Counted from the first letter of the stretch, positions 24,845 through 33,530 are shown. The stretch: DNA of 64,000 nucleotides from Nocardiopsis dassonvillei_B (GCF_964273065.1 NZ_OZ186815.1:248001-312000), one strand, 5' to 3'. Program-made: numbers and translations. The notes: generated from the letters alone by a model not told the origin.

Positions 24845-26299
24845 TCATGCAGCGTCGGCGGTACGGCGTGTCCTGCGTCCGCAGACCGGGCAGGGCACCG
24901 GGACGGCGTCCCGGCCGTCGGGGGTGAGGCGGATGACGGTGCGGTAGCGGGGTGAGGCCTTGTCCCCGTTGCAGTGCTCGTTGCCGCACTTGGGCGCGGT
25001 GAACAGGGCGTCGACGTCGGGCGCGCCGAGCCACCTGTGGAGGATGTCGCCTCCGCGCGCGGCGGGCGGGTGGACGACCTCGTCGGGTTCGGTCCGGCAG
25101 GGGCCGCCGCACACGGCGCAGGCGCCGCCGGGGACGTTGCGGACGCCCGGATGGTCCGGGCAGGTGCGCACGGCCCTGCCCCGGGAGTCGAGGGTGAAGG
25201 CGGGGCGGCGGGCGAAGGCGTCCCCCTCGGGGGCCGGCCGGGGCCGATCCCGGATGAGGACCCCGCTGTTCCAGGCGCGGACGGCCTCGGGGGAGTCCAG
25301 CCGGGCGCGGAGCGCGGCGTAGGGCCGCGCGGTGTCCTGCCAGCCGGACAGGGCGGCGGCGAGTTCGTCCGAGGCCACCCCCGCGGAGCGCAGGTCGGCC
25401 AGCCGCGCGGCGAGGACGCGCCGGTCGCGGTGGGGGCGGGTCAGGGCCGCGTCCGGGATGAGCCGGAGCAGGTCCAGCGCCCACCCCGGCGGCGAGGGCG
25501 GCGCCGGGTGCGACGGTCCCCGGTACGGCGGTGCCGGGGGAGGGGCGTCGGCGGGACCGTCCGCCGCCCCGACGGCCGGCGGCGCGGCGCCCGGCGGCTC
25601 GGCCGCGTCGGGCGCGGTGCGCGGCCGCGGGACCACCGCCCCTGTGGTGACCCGCCCGCGGACGGGATCCGGAGAGGGGTCGTTGGGGCGGGGGTCGTTG
25701 GGAGAGGGGTCTGTCGGTCGATCCGACACCCCGCGGCCGGTCACTTCGACCGGCCGCGGGGCACCGGACCGGCCGGTCGCGGGCAGGTCGGGCCGGTTGT
25801 CCGGGGTCAGCGGCTCCTCGCCCAGCAGGGCGCGCGCCTCGTTGACCCGCTCCAGGAAGTCGGCGGGAAAGGCGGCGGCCGGGATGAGCAGCTCCAGGAC
25901 GTCGGGCAGGGCGTCCGCCCGGCGCCGACCGGCGGCCAGGTCCTGCGCGAAGAACTCCCGCACCTGCTCGCGGGGGAGTTTGCGGACCACACCCGCCCGG
26001 ACGAGGTCGGCGATGGCCCGCCGGGCGGTGGTGAGGCTGAGAGTGCCGCCCGAGCGCTCGACCAGGGTGGCCTGGCGCATGAAGCACCAGCGGCCGTCGC
26101 GGTCGGTGGCCCGGGCGATGAGGACGGCCGCCAGACAGGAGCGCAGACTCGGCAGGAGCCCCTTGTCGATGACCTCCGTGACCCAGACGAGGGGGGAGAA
26201 GCCGCGCAGGCGCAGGGAGCCTTCGGGGCGTTTGCGCGGGACGGGGGAGGGCTTCGGGGCCTGATTTTGGGCAGCCGTAATCTGGGGACTAGGATTCAT
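24845..26299 (-). CDS. Unrecognised winged-helix protein with Cys-rich C-terminus
   Basis: A 484-residue protein I cannot assign. Residues about 20-120 look like a winged helix (SLTTARRAIADLVRAGVVRKL) similar to replication- or element-borne helix-turn-helix proteins of actinomycetes. A long Pro/Asp/Ala-rich linker (about 190-290) contains a short repeat, PSPNDPRPNDPSP. The C-terminal third has CPDH...CAVCGGPC and CGNEHC...CPVCGRR, two likely zinc sites. The ATG at 26299 follows AGGAAGG. Neighbours give no context. It could be a plasmid- or ICE-type replication or partner protein; this is a guess. Confidence 0.7.
   Translation of the reverse strand: MNPSPQITAAQNQAPKPSPVPRKRPEGSLRLRGFSPLVWVTEVIDKGLLPSLRSCLAAVLIARATDRDGRWCFMRQATLVERSGGTLSLTTARRAIADLVRAGVVRKLPREQVREFFAQDLAAGRRRADALPDVLELLIPAAAFPADFLERVNEARALLGEEPLTPDNRPDLPATGRSGAPRPVEVTGRGVSDRPTDPSPNDPRPNDPSPDPVRGRVTTGAVVPRPRTAPDAAEPPGAAPPAVGAADGPADAPPPAPPYRGPSHPAPPSPPGWALDLLRLIPDAALTRPHRDRRVLAARLADLRSAGVASDELAAALSGWQDTARPYAALRARLDSPEAVRAWNSGVLIRDRPRPAPEGDAFARRPAFTLDSRGRAVRTCPDHPGVRNVPGGACAVCGGPCRTEPDEVVHPPAARGGDILHRWLGAPDVDALFTAPKCGNEHCNGDKASPRYRTVIRLTPDGRDAVPVPCPVCGRRTRRTADAA
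25712..25759. repeat. Cluster of inverted repeats inside the winged-helix gene
   Basis: TGTCGG/CCGACA (25712-25717 with 25723-25728) is followed directly by a perfect 12-bp stem (25731-25742 with 25748-25759). A palindromic GACCGGCCGGTC follows near 25770. They fall in the linker-coding part, where protein constraint is weak. Confidence 0.55.
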
Positions 26300-26379
26300 C
26301 ACTAGCCGCCTTCCTGGTTTGGCAGGACGGTTGGTCAGGGGCCGTCTCGGTGTTGGCGCACCGAACGGCTCCGATTTTT

Positions 26380-26395
26380 GTGACACGGGTGTCAC
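26380..26395. promoter_or_regulatory. Perfect 16-bp palindrome upstream of the winged-helix gene
   Basis: GTGACAC (26380-26386), GG, GTGTCAC (26389-26395) lies 81 bp before the start of the winged-helix gene and between it and the GNAT gene end. It looks like an operator for a dimeric regulator, possibly that gene's own product. Confidence 0.5.
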
Positions 26396-26487
26396 TGAGG
26401 GGAACTGGGAAGAAGCTTAGTGCCACGGGGGCGGTGGCGGGGCCGAACGGCGGAAAACCTGTTCGAACCCCGCCCGGGGGCGGGGCC

Positions 26488-26976
26488 TCACAGCCTCCGG
26501 TACATGATGTGCAGCCCCACGAACCCCAGCTCCGGATGGTTGAACCCCTCCGGCAGCGTGCCTACGACCTCGAACCCCAGCGACCGGTACAGTCCCACCG
26601 CCCGCTCGTTGGCCTCCACCACGGCGTTGAACTGCATCGCCCGGAAGCCCGCGGCGCGCGCCCACTCCAGCGAGTACTCGCACAGGGCCCGCCCCGCCCC
26701 CCGGCCGGCGTGCGCCGGGTCGACCATGTAGCTGGCGCTCGCGATGTGCGAGGCGTTGCCCCCGTGGTTCCGGTTCATCTTCGCGGTGCCCAGGACGGTG
26801 CCGTCGCCGTCCACCGCCACCACCGTCCGGTCCGGCTCGGGGAGCAGCCACATGTCGCGCGCCTGTGCCTCGCCCAGGTCCGGGGGATAGGTGAAGGTGT
26901 CGCCGGCGGCGACGATGCGGTGGAGGAAGGGCCAGATGGAGGCCCAGTCGGCGGGGTCTGCGGCGCGGATGTGCAT
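26488..26976 (-). CDS. GNAT family N-acetyltransferase
   Basis: A 162-residue GNAT enzyme. The acetyl-CoA site reads VDPAHAGRGAGRALCEY, and the C-terminal GLYRSLGFEVVG is motif B. The N-terminal half (IRAADPADWASIWPF) resembles L-amino-acid/phosphinothricin-like acetyltransferases in order of strands. The ATG at 26976 gives the usual N-terminus; longer frames upstream read through unlikely sequence. It stands alone on the minus strand next to the repeated hairpin element at 27052-27127. Confidence 0.87.
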   Translation of the reverse strand: MHIRAADPADWASIWPFLHRIVAAGDTFTYPPDLGEAQARDMWLLPEPDRTVVAVDGDGTVLGTAKMNRNHGGNASHIASASYMVDPAHAGRGAGRALCEYSLEWARAAGFRAMQFNAVVEANERAVGLYRSLGFEVVGTLPEGFNHPELGFVGLHIMYRRL

Positions 26977-27051
26977 GGCCCCCAGTCTGTGGCCGGGGCA
27001 GGGCTCCGACAAGCGGTTTCGTGTCGGGGCCTCCTCTCCGGACACGGTATG

Positions 27052-27127
27052 AATCTACGTCGTAAAGGTGGAGGGCCGAGTGAAATGACAGCCAAGAGAA
27101 AAAGAGAGGGGTGCGGCTGCGCCGCAC
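27052..27127. repeat. Intergenic repeat element, copy A
   Basis: The 17-base word AATCTACGTCGTAAAGG (27052-27068) is followed by a purine-rich run (GAGAAAAAGAGAG) and a 7-bp hairpin GTGCGGC/GCCGCAC (27111-27117 with 27121-27127). The same plan recurs at 49346-49422. On the minus strand it reads hairpin then T-tract and could terminate the phosphatase transcript. Confidence 0.65.
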
Positions 27128-27230
27128 ACCCCCTTCCACTCCGCCCTCCCCGCTCGCCCGGCGTGTCCCCCGCGGCCCCGGGCCGGAGGGTGCGGTCCCG
27201 GCGCAGCACAGCACGGGCGGGGCCCGACCC

Positions 27231-28199
27231 TCAGCCGTCCACGCAGTCCGTGTGCGTCGTGTCGTACCGGTCGCCCCACCGGGTCGGGGAGCCCAGGCCG
27301 GCGACCCCGCCCGCCGGCGGTACCGCCCCCGTGGCGCCGGTGCCCTCCTCCGCCCGGGAGGTGCGGCGGGCCGCCGGGGAGGCCCCGCCGGTACCCCCCG
27401 GAGCCTCCGGGCCCCGGCCCCTCAGGCCAGGAGCCGGCCCCGGAGCCGGACGAGGTCTTCCTCGGCGGCCCCCCGCCTCCAGGAGACAGGCCCACGCGTC
27501 CAGGTCCTTCAGGACGTCGAGGACACTGCCGCGCAGCGTCAGGCCGCGGTCGGCCGACAGAGCCTCGACCACCGGGCCCTGGTCCTCCCGTCCCATCGCG
27601 GCGAAGAGGGGGACGAGTGCGGCGGTGGAGAGCGCGTAGTGCTCGGCTATCGCTTCGGCCCCGACCCCTGCCAGGGAGAGCAGCAGCAGGGTGACCAGAC
27701 CTGTGCGGTCGCGCCCGGCCCCGCAGTGGAACAGGACGCCGCCGGGCCCGGAGCGTGCCAGGGCGGTGACCACCGCGGCGCACCGTTCGGCCCTGTGGGC
27801 GAGGAAGGGCCGGAAGTAGAGCGGGCTCCCGTTCGGCTGCCCGCGGTCGACGTCCTTCCAGAACCCGACGTCCTCGACATGGTCCAGGGGCACCTCCAGG
27901 CGTCGCACGCCCGACGGGAGGGGCGTCCGGGCCGGTGCCGCGGCGAACGCGCCGGACCCGACCCGGCGCGCGGGGCCCCCGCCCGGAGCCGGCCGGATCC
28001 CGTCCGGGTCGCGCAGGTCCACGACGGTGCGCACGCCGGCGCCGTAGGCGGCCTGCCACCCCCGGGCGGTGACGAAACGCAGGTCGGCGGACCTGAAGAA
28101 GGCCCCGCGGCGGGTGGTCCGGCCGCAGCGGGCGGGGAGGCCGCCGAGGTCGCGGGTGTTGAAGAACCCTTCCCAGGTGATCCTTCCGCCGTCGCTCAT
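27231..28199 (-). CDS. Tyrosine-protein-phosphatase-like enzyme with probable C-terminal frameshift
   Basis: As read, 322 residues. The N-terminus FFNTRDLGGLP and the P-loop HCGAGRDRTG (CxxGxxR, near residue 165) place it with the bacterial DSP-like phosphatases of protein tyrosine or phosphoinositide substrates. Similarity runs to LDAWACLLEAG; after it the frame becomes Pro/Gly/Arg-rich for about 70 residues. Removing one G from the six-G run at 27469-27474 restores GAAEEDLVRLRGRLLA and a stop at 27422-27424, the normal family end, for a 258-residue enzyme. The catalytic core is intact either way. Sequencing error, mutation or slippage are all possible. Confidence 0.82.
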   Translation of the reverse strand: MSDGGRITWEGFFNTRDLGGLPARCGRTTRRGAFFRSADLRFVTARGWQAAYGAGVRTVVDLRDPDGIRPAPGGGPARRVGSGAFAAAPARTPLPSGVRRLEVPLDHVEDVGFWKDVDRGQPNGSPLYFRPFLAHRAERCAAVVTALARSGPGGVLFHCGAGRDRTGLVTLLLLSLAGVGAEAIAEHYALSTAALVPLFAAMGREDQGPVVEALSADRGLTLRGSVLDVLKDLDAWACLLEAGGRRGRPRPAPGPAPGLRGRGPEAPGGTGGASPAARRTSRAEEGTGATGAVPPAGGVAGLGSPTRWGDRYDTTHTDCVDG

Positions 28200-28284
28200 G
28201 AACGCCAGGGATACCTCCCCCCGCGGAGGGAGGAAAGGTCCTCGGCCCCTTTCCGGGCGCCCCGGTGTGTCCGCGCGGCCGCCC

Positions 28285-28905
28285 CTAGTCCGCCGGAGCC
28301 CCCAGGGCCCGCAGGAGGTAGGGGAGCAGTCTTCGCGCCATGTCCAGTCCCGGCCGGGAGTCCGGAGTGTGCGGCACCAGGAAGGTGTGGGTGACCATGG
28401 GGCCGATCACGAGCTCGCCCACCACCACCGGGTCCTCCACCGGCGGGATCTCTCCCCGTTCGGCGGCGCGGGCCACGATGGCGGCCACCCGGTCCTGGAG
28501 CGGTGCCACGTACTCGCCGAGCAGGACGTCGGCGAGGGCCCGGTTGTGCGCGGCCTCGCCCAGGATGGCGCGGAGCAGTTGGCCGGAGGGCCCGTCCAGG
28601 GCGGTGGCCTTGTCGTGGAGCAGCGCGGCCAGGTCCGAGCGCAGGCCTCCGGTGTCGCGGTCGGGTCCCAGCTCCTCGGCCCACACGCCGGCGGCCTCGA
28701 CGACCAGGTGCTCCTTGGAGCGCCAGCGGCGGTACAGGGTGGCGGTGGAGACCCCGGCCCGGCGGGCGACGGCGGCGGTGGTCAGCCCGCCGTATCCGTG
28801 CAGGCGGAGTTCGTGGAGGGTGGCGTCCATCAGCGCGCGGTCCCGGGCGGCGTCCCGCGGCCTTCCGCGGCGGGGCGTCGTCTCGGGCAGATGGTCGGTG
28901 GTCAT
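28285..28905 (-). CDS. TetR family regulator
   Basis: A 206-residue TetR protein with helix-turn-helix at about residues 35-70 (GGLTTAAVARRAGVSTATLY) and a TetR_C_16/AcrR-like helical domain with a typical final LGAPAD tail. ATG 28905 is 6 nt after TAGGAT on the minus strand, so the message is probably leaderless. It is divergent from the aldehyde dehydrogenase gene, with only 54 bp and one clean palindrome between, so it most likely represses both. Confidence 0.9.
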   Translation of the reverse strand: MTTDHLPETTPRRGRPRDAARDRALMDATLHELRLHGYGGLTTAAVARRAGVSTATLYRRWRSKEHLVVEAAGVWAEELGPDRDTGGLRSDLAALLHDKATALDGPSGQLLRAILGEAAHNRALADVLLGEYVAPLQDRVAAIVARAAERGEIPPVEDPVVVGELVIGPMVTHTFLVPHTPDSRPGLDMARRLLPYLLRALGAPAD

Positions 28906-28929
28906 GGGAGCATCCTACGGTCCTGGCCA

Positions 28930-28953
28930 AAACGAAAAGGTTTCGTTTAGTAT
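28930..28953. promoter_or_regulatory. TetR operator and leaderless promoter of the aldehyde dehydrogenase gene
   Basis: AAACGAAA (28930-28937), AGG, TTTCGTTT (28941-28948) is a perfect 8-bp dyad. It abuts TAGTAT (28948-28953), which ends 6 nt before the ATG at 28960. Bound repressor would sit between -35 and -10. Confidence 0.7.
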
Positions 28954-28959
28954 CCGGTC

Positions 28960-30417
28960 ATGACGAACGACACCCCCGGCACCCCCGCCGTCCGCCAGGC
29001 CACCGTCCAGACCGCCGCCCCCGCCCCCATCGACGGTGACGCGGCCGCACAGATCGCCGAGCTGGTGCGCGGCCTGCGTGCCGCCTTCGCCTCCGGGCGG
29101 ACCAAGCCGATCGGCTGGCGCCGCGCCCAGCTGCGGGGGCTGCGCTCCCTCCTGGTGGAGGAGCGCCCCGCCCTGGAGAAGGCGCTCGGGGCCGACCTGG
29201 GCAAGAGCCCGGTGGAGGCGCACACCACCGAGATCGGCTTCGTGATCAACGAGATCGACCACACCCTCAAGCACCTGGCGTCGTGGCTGCGTCCCCGCCG
29301 GGTCCCGGTGCCGGTGGCGTTGGCGCCGGCCAAGGCCCGTACGGTCCGCGAGCCCCTGGGCACGGTACTGGTGATCAGTCCGTGGAACTACCCGGTGAAC
29401 CTGGCGCTGGCCCCGATGGTGGGCGCGCTGGCGGCGGGCAACGCGGTGGTGCTCAAGCCCAGTGAGCTGTCCCCGGCGACCTCGTCGCTGCTGGCCGAGC
29501 TGCTCCCCCGGTACCTGGACCGGGAGGCGGTGGCGGTGGTCGAGGGCGGCGTGCCGGAGAGCACGGCGCTGCTGGAGCAGCACTTCGACCACATCTTCTA
29601 CACCGGCAACGCGCAGGTGGCGCGGATCATCATGGCGGCCGCGGTCAAGCACCTGACCCCGGTCACGCTGGAGCTGGGCGGCAAGAGCCCGGCGATCGTG
29701 GAGCCGGGGGTGGACCTGGCCACGACGGCGCGGCGGCTGGCGTGGGGCAAGTTCACCAACGCGGGGCAGACGTGTGTGGCGCCGGACTACGTGCTGGCGG
29801 TGGGTGACACCGCCGAGGAGCTGCAGCGGGAGCTGGCGGCGGCGATCACGGAGATGTTCGGGCGGGACCCCAGGGCCAGTGCGGACTACGGGCGCATCGT
29901 GAACGAGCGGCACTTCGACCGGCTGGTCGCGCTGCTGGACAGCGGGACGGTGGTGGCGGGCGGCCGCCACGACCGTGAGGACCTGTACATCGCGCCGACG
30001 GTGCTGGGGGGTGTCACGGCGGACACCCCGATCATGGCGGAGGAGGTCTTCGGGCCGATCCTGCCGGTGGTGCGGGTGGCGGACCTGGACGAGGCGATCG
30101 CGTTCGTGAACGGGCGGGACAAGCCCCTGGCCCTGTACGCGTTCACGGCGTCCGAGGCGACCAAGCGGCGTCTGACGACGGAGACGTCCTCGGGCGGGTT
30201 GGCGTTCGGCCTGCCCATCGCGCACCTGGCGGTGCCGGACCTGCCGTTCGGCGGTGTGGGTGAGAGCGGTATGGGCGCGTACCACTCGACGGCGTCGATC
30301 GACACGTTCTCGCACACCAAGTCGGTGCTGGACAAGTCGCTGGTGCTGGACACGATGCGGCTGGCCTACGCGCCGATCACCGACCTGAAGGAGAAGATGC
30401 TGCGGCGGATGCTGTAG
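28960..30417 (+). CDS. Aldehyde dehydrogenase, ALDH3-like
   Basis: A 485-residue NAD(P)-dependent aldehyde dehydrogenase. The cofactor-binding segment VISPWNYPVN, general base Glu in LELGGKSP (near residue 235) and nucleophile Cys in GQTCVAPDY (near 270) are all present. The short N-terminus and the C-terminal RLAYAPITDLKEKMLRRML match class 3 (fatty or aromatic aldehyde) enzymes rather than the longer ALDH1 type. It is probably soluble. It is likely induced by an aldehyde or related compound sensed by the divergent TetR. Its stop lies 2 bp from the stop of the convergent deacetylase gene. Confidence 0.92.
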   Translation: MTNDTPGTPAVRQATVQTAAPAPIDGDAAAQIAELVRGLRAAFASGRTKPIGWRRAQLRGLRSLLVEERPALEKALGADLGKSPVEAHTTEIGFVINEIDHTLKHLASWLRPRRVPVPVALAPAKARTVREPLGTVLVISPWNYPVNLALAPMVGALAAGNAVVLKPSELSPATSSLLAELLPRYLDREAVAVVEGGVPESTALLEQHFDHIFYTGNAQVARIIMAAAVKHLTPVTLELGGKSPAIVEPGVDLATTARRLAWGKFTNAGQTCVAPDYVLAVGDTAEELQRELAAAITEMFGRDPRASADYGRIVNERHFDRLVALLDSGTVVAGGRHDREDLYIAPTVLGGVTADTPIMAEEVFGPILPVVRVADLDEAIAFVNGRDKPLALYAFTASEATKRRLTTETSSGGLAFGLPIAHLAVPDLPFGGVGESGMGAYHSTASIDTFSHTKSVLDKSLVLDTMRLAYAPITDLKEKMLRRML

Positions 30418-30419
30418 CC

Positions 30420-31157
30420 CTAGCGTGCGTCGGTGATGGCGACGCCGGGCTCCAGGTCGTCTCCGGCCAGTTCGGAGACGGTGACGAAGTGGTAGCCGTC
30501 CTCGGCGAGTCCGTCGAGGATGCCGGGGACGGCGTCGACGGTGCTCTCGTGGATGTCGTGGAAGAGGACGACGCTGCCCCGGCCGGCCTGGTCGAGGGTG
30601 ACGTCGGTGACGGCTCCGGCGTCGCGGCTCTGCCAGTCGAGGGTGTCCACGTCCCAGAGCACGATGGGTCTGCCGATGGCCTCGCGGGCGGTGTCGTCGA
30701 GTGATCCGTAGGGCGGGCGCATGGTGGTGGGCTCGTCGCCGGTGATGTCCTCGATGGCCCTGTCGGTGCGTTCGAGGTCGTCCTCGATGTCGGCTCCGGA
30801 GAGGGTGGCCAGGTCGTCGTGCTTCCAGGAGTGGTTGCCGATCTCGTGGCCCTCGTCGGCCATGCGCTTCACGGTGTCGGGGAAGGCGCCGACGTTGGAG
30901 CCGAGGAGGTAGAAGGTGGCCTTGGCGTCGTGGTCGGCGAGGGCGTCCAGGACTTCGTCGGTGTGGCGGCCGGGGCCGTCGTCGAAGGTGAGGGCGACGC
31001 ACTTGTCCTTGGCGCAGTCGGTTCTCTGGATGCTCTTGCCCTGGGCGTCGAGCGCGGTGTCGGCGGTGGCGGGCGCGGCCGGGGTGAGGAGGGCGGCGAG
31101 AGCGAGTCCGCCGGTGGCGAGGAGGGCGAGCCTGGGTTTCGGAAGGGTAACGTTCAC
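30420..31157 (-). CDS. Secreted polysaccharide deacetylase (NodB domain)
   Basis: A 245-residue exported protein with a Sec signal peptide (about residues 1-32, cut after PATA). The NodB motifs are complete: TFDDGPG (catalytic Asp and metal Asp), HEIGNHSWKH (two metal His), RPPYG, and the final FHDIH. It should remove acetyl groups from chitin-like or peptidoglycan sugars outside the cell. GTG 31157 lies 7 nt after TACATT on the minus strand and has no Shine-Dalgarno. It is the shorter of two tandem paralogues; the other ends 134 bp upstream behind a strong hairpin, so they are separately transcribed. Confidence 0.92.
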   Translation of the reverse strand: MNVTLPKPRLALLATGGLALAALLTPAAPATADTALDAQGKSIQRTDCAKDKCVALTFDDGPGRHTDEVLDALADHDAKATFYLLGSNVGAFPDTVKRMADEGHEIGNHSWKHDDLATLSGADIEDDLERTDRAIEDITGDEPTTMRPPYGSLDDTAREAIGRPIVLWDVDTLDWQSRDAGAVTDVTLDQAGRGSVVLFHDIHESTVDAVPGILDGLAEDGYHFVTVSELAGDDLEPGVAITDAR

Positions 31158-31251
31158 GCTGGAGAATGTATGCGAGCTCGTGACCTGGGCAAAGGGAAAA
31201 GCCCACGAAGTGACGAACCGCTCTTCAGGCGCTTAGGGGAATGGAATGCGT

Positions 31252-31275
31252 GAACCCCCGCGGTTGCGGGGGTTC
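31252..31275 (-). terminator. Terminator of the long NodB gene
   Basis: A perfect 10-bp stem (31252-31261 with 31266-31275, loop GGTT) starts 15 nt after the stop codon of the longer deacetylase gene and separates it from its paralogue. Confidence 0.7.
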
Positions 31276-31290
31276 GTGCATTCGGGCCCG

Positions 31291-32823
31291 TCAGCTCACG
31301 CGGGCGTCGGTGTAGACGTCGCCCGGGGACAGTTCCTCCAGGCCGAACAGGTCGGTGACGGTCACGAAGTGGTACCCCTGCCGGTGCAGGCCCTCCAGTA
31401 CCTCGGGTACGGCGTCCACCGTGCTGGGGTGGATGTCGTGGAAGAGGACGACGCTGCCCGGCACGGTGTGCTCCAGTGCGTGTCCTGCGACCTTGGCGGT
31501 GTCGCGGCTGCGCCAGTCCATGGTGTCGACGTCCCACAGGATCAGCGGCTGGTCCACGGCCTTGCGGACGGTTCCGTTGAGGGAGCCGTAGGGCGGGCGG
31601 ATGGTCAGCGGGTCCGAGCCGGTGACCTCGCGTACGGCCTCGTTGGTGCGCCGGATGTCGTCGGCGACCCCGGCTTCGGACTTGCCCGCCAGGTCGTCGT
31701 GCTTCCAGGAGTGGTTGCCCATCTCGTGGCCCTCGGCGTGGGTGCGCTCGACCACCTCGGGAAACTCGCTCACCAGCGAGCCCAGGACGTAGAAGGTGGC
31801 GCGGGCGTCGTATTCGGCGAGCATGTCGAGCAGCCGCTCGGTCTCCTCGCCGGGTCCGTCGTCGAAGGTCAGGGCGACGCACTTGAGCCGGGAGCAGTCC
31901 AGGGTGCCGCCCTCGGCGGACAGTTCGCCGTCCAGCGGGAAGTCGGGCTCGCCCGCCAGGGCGGCCTCCCGGGCGTGGTAGCCCAGTTCCGAGAGCAGGT
32001 CCTCGGCGTCCTCGGGTTCCACCGGGAGCAGGACCTCGGCGACACGGCCGGCTCCGGGCACGTCCGCGGGTTCCATGCGCACCGCGAGTCCGCCTGCGGT
32101 GCTGAAGGCGAGGTCGGCCAGGGGCGACCCCTCCCAGAGTTCGGCGGCGCGCAGTGCCTGTTCCGGGTCGGACAGGTCCAGCGTTCCGGCCTCCCCGGGT
32201 GAGGGGGAGGGGTCGGCCGCCGCGGCCTCGGACCCCTCCTCCTGCCGGGCGGCGCGCATGGCGACTTCGCCGACCAGACCGGGCAGCTGCTCGGTCGGCA
32301 TGTCGTAGCCGTCCTCGAGGGCCTCGGCGACGGCCAGGTGGGCGCTCTCGATGGCGGCCTCGTCGCGGAAGAGCGAGGTCCAGGGCAGGACGGCCTCGGT
32401 GTCGGTGTCGTACCACAGGGTGCGGGCGCGGAAGGTCTCGTTGACGCCGGCCTTGGTGGTCTCGGTGATGCGGACGCCGATGACGCGCGGTGAGGCGGCC
32501 AGTACGGTCGCGTCCTGCTGGAGTTCCGGTGCGCCGCTTTCGGGCAGGTCCTCCAGGAATGCGGTCTGGCGTTGCGCCATGGAGGTGTGGATCTCCGCGG
32601 TGAGCGGGTGGTCCTGGCCCAGGACGGGGTAGCGGTACGCGACGGTGCCGGTGTCGGTGGCCACCGAACGGGTTCCGACCTGCATTGACGGCCATGTTTC
32701 GAGTGGTATGCGTACCGCCTCGACGTAGGGCAGGGCCTGGTCCGCGGCGTGGCAGCCCGGTACCAGGAGCAGGCTCAGGGCGGCGGTGACGGCGAGTTTT
32801 CGGCGTACTGAGTTGTCAGGCAC
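31291..32823 (-). CDS. Lipoprotein polysaccharide deacetylase with N-terminal extension
   Basis: A 510-residue protein. The N-terminus ends in a lipobox, LLVPGC (Cys at about residue 24), so it should be a membrane-anchored lipoprotein. Residues about 30-290 form an extracytoplasmic domain like the DUF3298/RsiV-type region found before NodB domains, with an Asp/Glu/Ala-rich linker. The C-terminal 210 residues are a NodB domain with TFDDGPG, HEMGNHSWKH, RPPYG and FHDIH. It is clearly paralogous to the next gene. TATGGT lies 6 nt before the GTG start on the minus strand. Likely acts on cell-wall glycans. Confidence 0.88.
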   Translation of the reverse strand: MPDNSVRRKLAVTAALSLLLVPGCHAADQALPYVEAVRIPLETWPSMQVGTRSVATDTGTVAYRYPVLGQDHPLTAEIHTSMAQRQTAFLEDLPESGAPELQQDATVLAASPRVIGVRITETTKAGVNETFRARTLWYDTDTEAVLPWTSLFRDEAAIESAHLAVAEALEDGYDMPTEQLPGLVGEVAMRAARQEEGSEAAAADPSPSPGEAGTLDLSDPEQALRAAELWEGSPLADLAFSTAGGLAVRMEPADVPGAGRVAEVLLPVEPEDAEDLLSELGYHAREAALAGEPDFPLDGELSAEGGTLDCSRLKCVALTFDDGPGEETERLLDMLAEYDARATFYVLGSLVSEFPEVVERTHAEGHEMGNHSWKHDDLAGKSEAGVADDIRRTNEAVREVTGSDPLTIRPPYGSLNGTVRKAVDQPLILWDVDTMDWRSRDTAKVAGHALEHTVPGSVVLFHDIHPSTVDAVPEVLEGLHRQGYHFVTVTDLFGLEELSPGDVYTDARVS

Positions 32824-32991
32824 GAGGGGACCATATCGGGGGAGGGTGGGGAGAGCAGAATCGGAACGCGCCCGATTGAATACTTTCTGTCATGTTTTTT
32901 GGGTAATGCGGAAGCTCGAACCTGCGGCCGGAGACGGGCGTCCCACCCTCTAACGTGGTACCCGCTCCCGCACCCGAGTCGAAAGGGATCC

Positions 32992-33456
32992 ATGAGCTAC
33001 GGTCCAGGCCCCGGACAGCCGTTCAACGACGGCACCGGGGGATACGTCCCCCCGCCGCCGGGAGGCTCCGGCGGCTATCCCCCGCCCGGTGGCCCCGGTG
33101 GGTACCCTCCGCCCCCCGGCGGTCCCGGCGGTTATCCGCCGCCGGGGGGCCCGGGCGGCTACCCGCCGCCCTCGGGCGGATACGGCGGCGGCCCCCAGGA
33201 GCCGCCCTTCAGCATGGGCGCCGCCATCGGCGCGATCATCGCCAACGCGCTGGGCCTGTGCTTCTGCTGGGCGTTCGCCCTCGTCGGCCTGGTTCTGGGC
33301 ATCATCGGCGCGGCCACGGCCACCAGCAGCCCCAAGACCGCCAAGACGTGCACCATCATCTCCTGGGTGATGTTCGGTGTGGGCCTGGTGGTGGGGGTCG
33401 TCTACATCGTGATGTACGGCGCCTGGTACCTGACGGCGCTGGGCAGCGGGTACTGA
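32992..33456 (+). CDS. Small membrane protein with Pro/Gly-rich repeat N-terminus (DUF4190-like)
   Basis: A 154-residue protein. Residues 1-70 are disordered tandem repeats of the type GGYPPPGGP. Two transmembrane helices follow (about 78-108 and 122-145), in the pattern of DUF4190-like actinobacterial membrane proteins. The ATG at 32992 has GAAAGGGATC before it, and a start further upstream would add Arg-rich non-family sequence. Function is unknown; such Pro-rich tails often mediate protein contacts at the membrane. The DNA repeat inside it is a coding repeat. Confidence 0.8.
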   Translation: MSYGPGPGQPFNDGTGGYVPPPPGGSGGYPPPGGPGGYPPPPGGPGGYPPPGGPGGYPPPSGGYGGGPQEPPFSMGAAIGAIIANALGLCFCWAFALVGLVLGIIGAATATSSPKTAKTCTIISWVMFGVGLVVGVVYIVMYGAWYLTALGSGY

Positions 33457-33481
33457 CCCGTACCGGTGGGCTCGGCCCGCC

Positions 33482-33516
33482 ACGGGGGGCGCGCGGCCCG
33501 GCCGCGCGCCCCCCGT
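33482..33516. terminator. Very strong convergent terminator
   Basis: Two 17-bp arms (33482-33498 and 33500-33516) are perfect inverse copies around a single base. They lie between the stop codons of the DUF4190-like and C15-like genes and serve both strands. Confidence 0.75.
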
Positions 33517-33530
33517 CGTCGTGGGACCGC

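Noticed and set aside
33000..33190. Short tandem DNA repeat that could look like a CRISPR or satellite
   Set aside because: It encodes the GGYPPPGGP repeats of a real membrane protein; no spacers.
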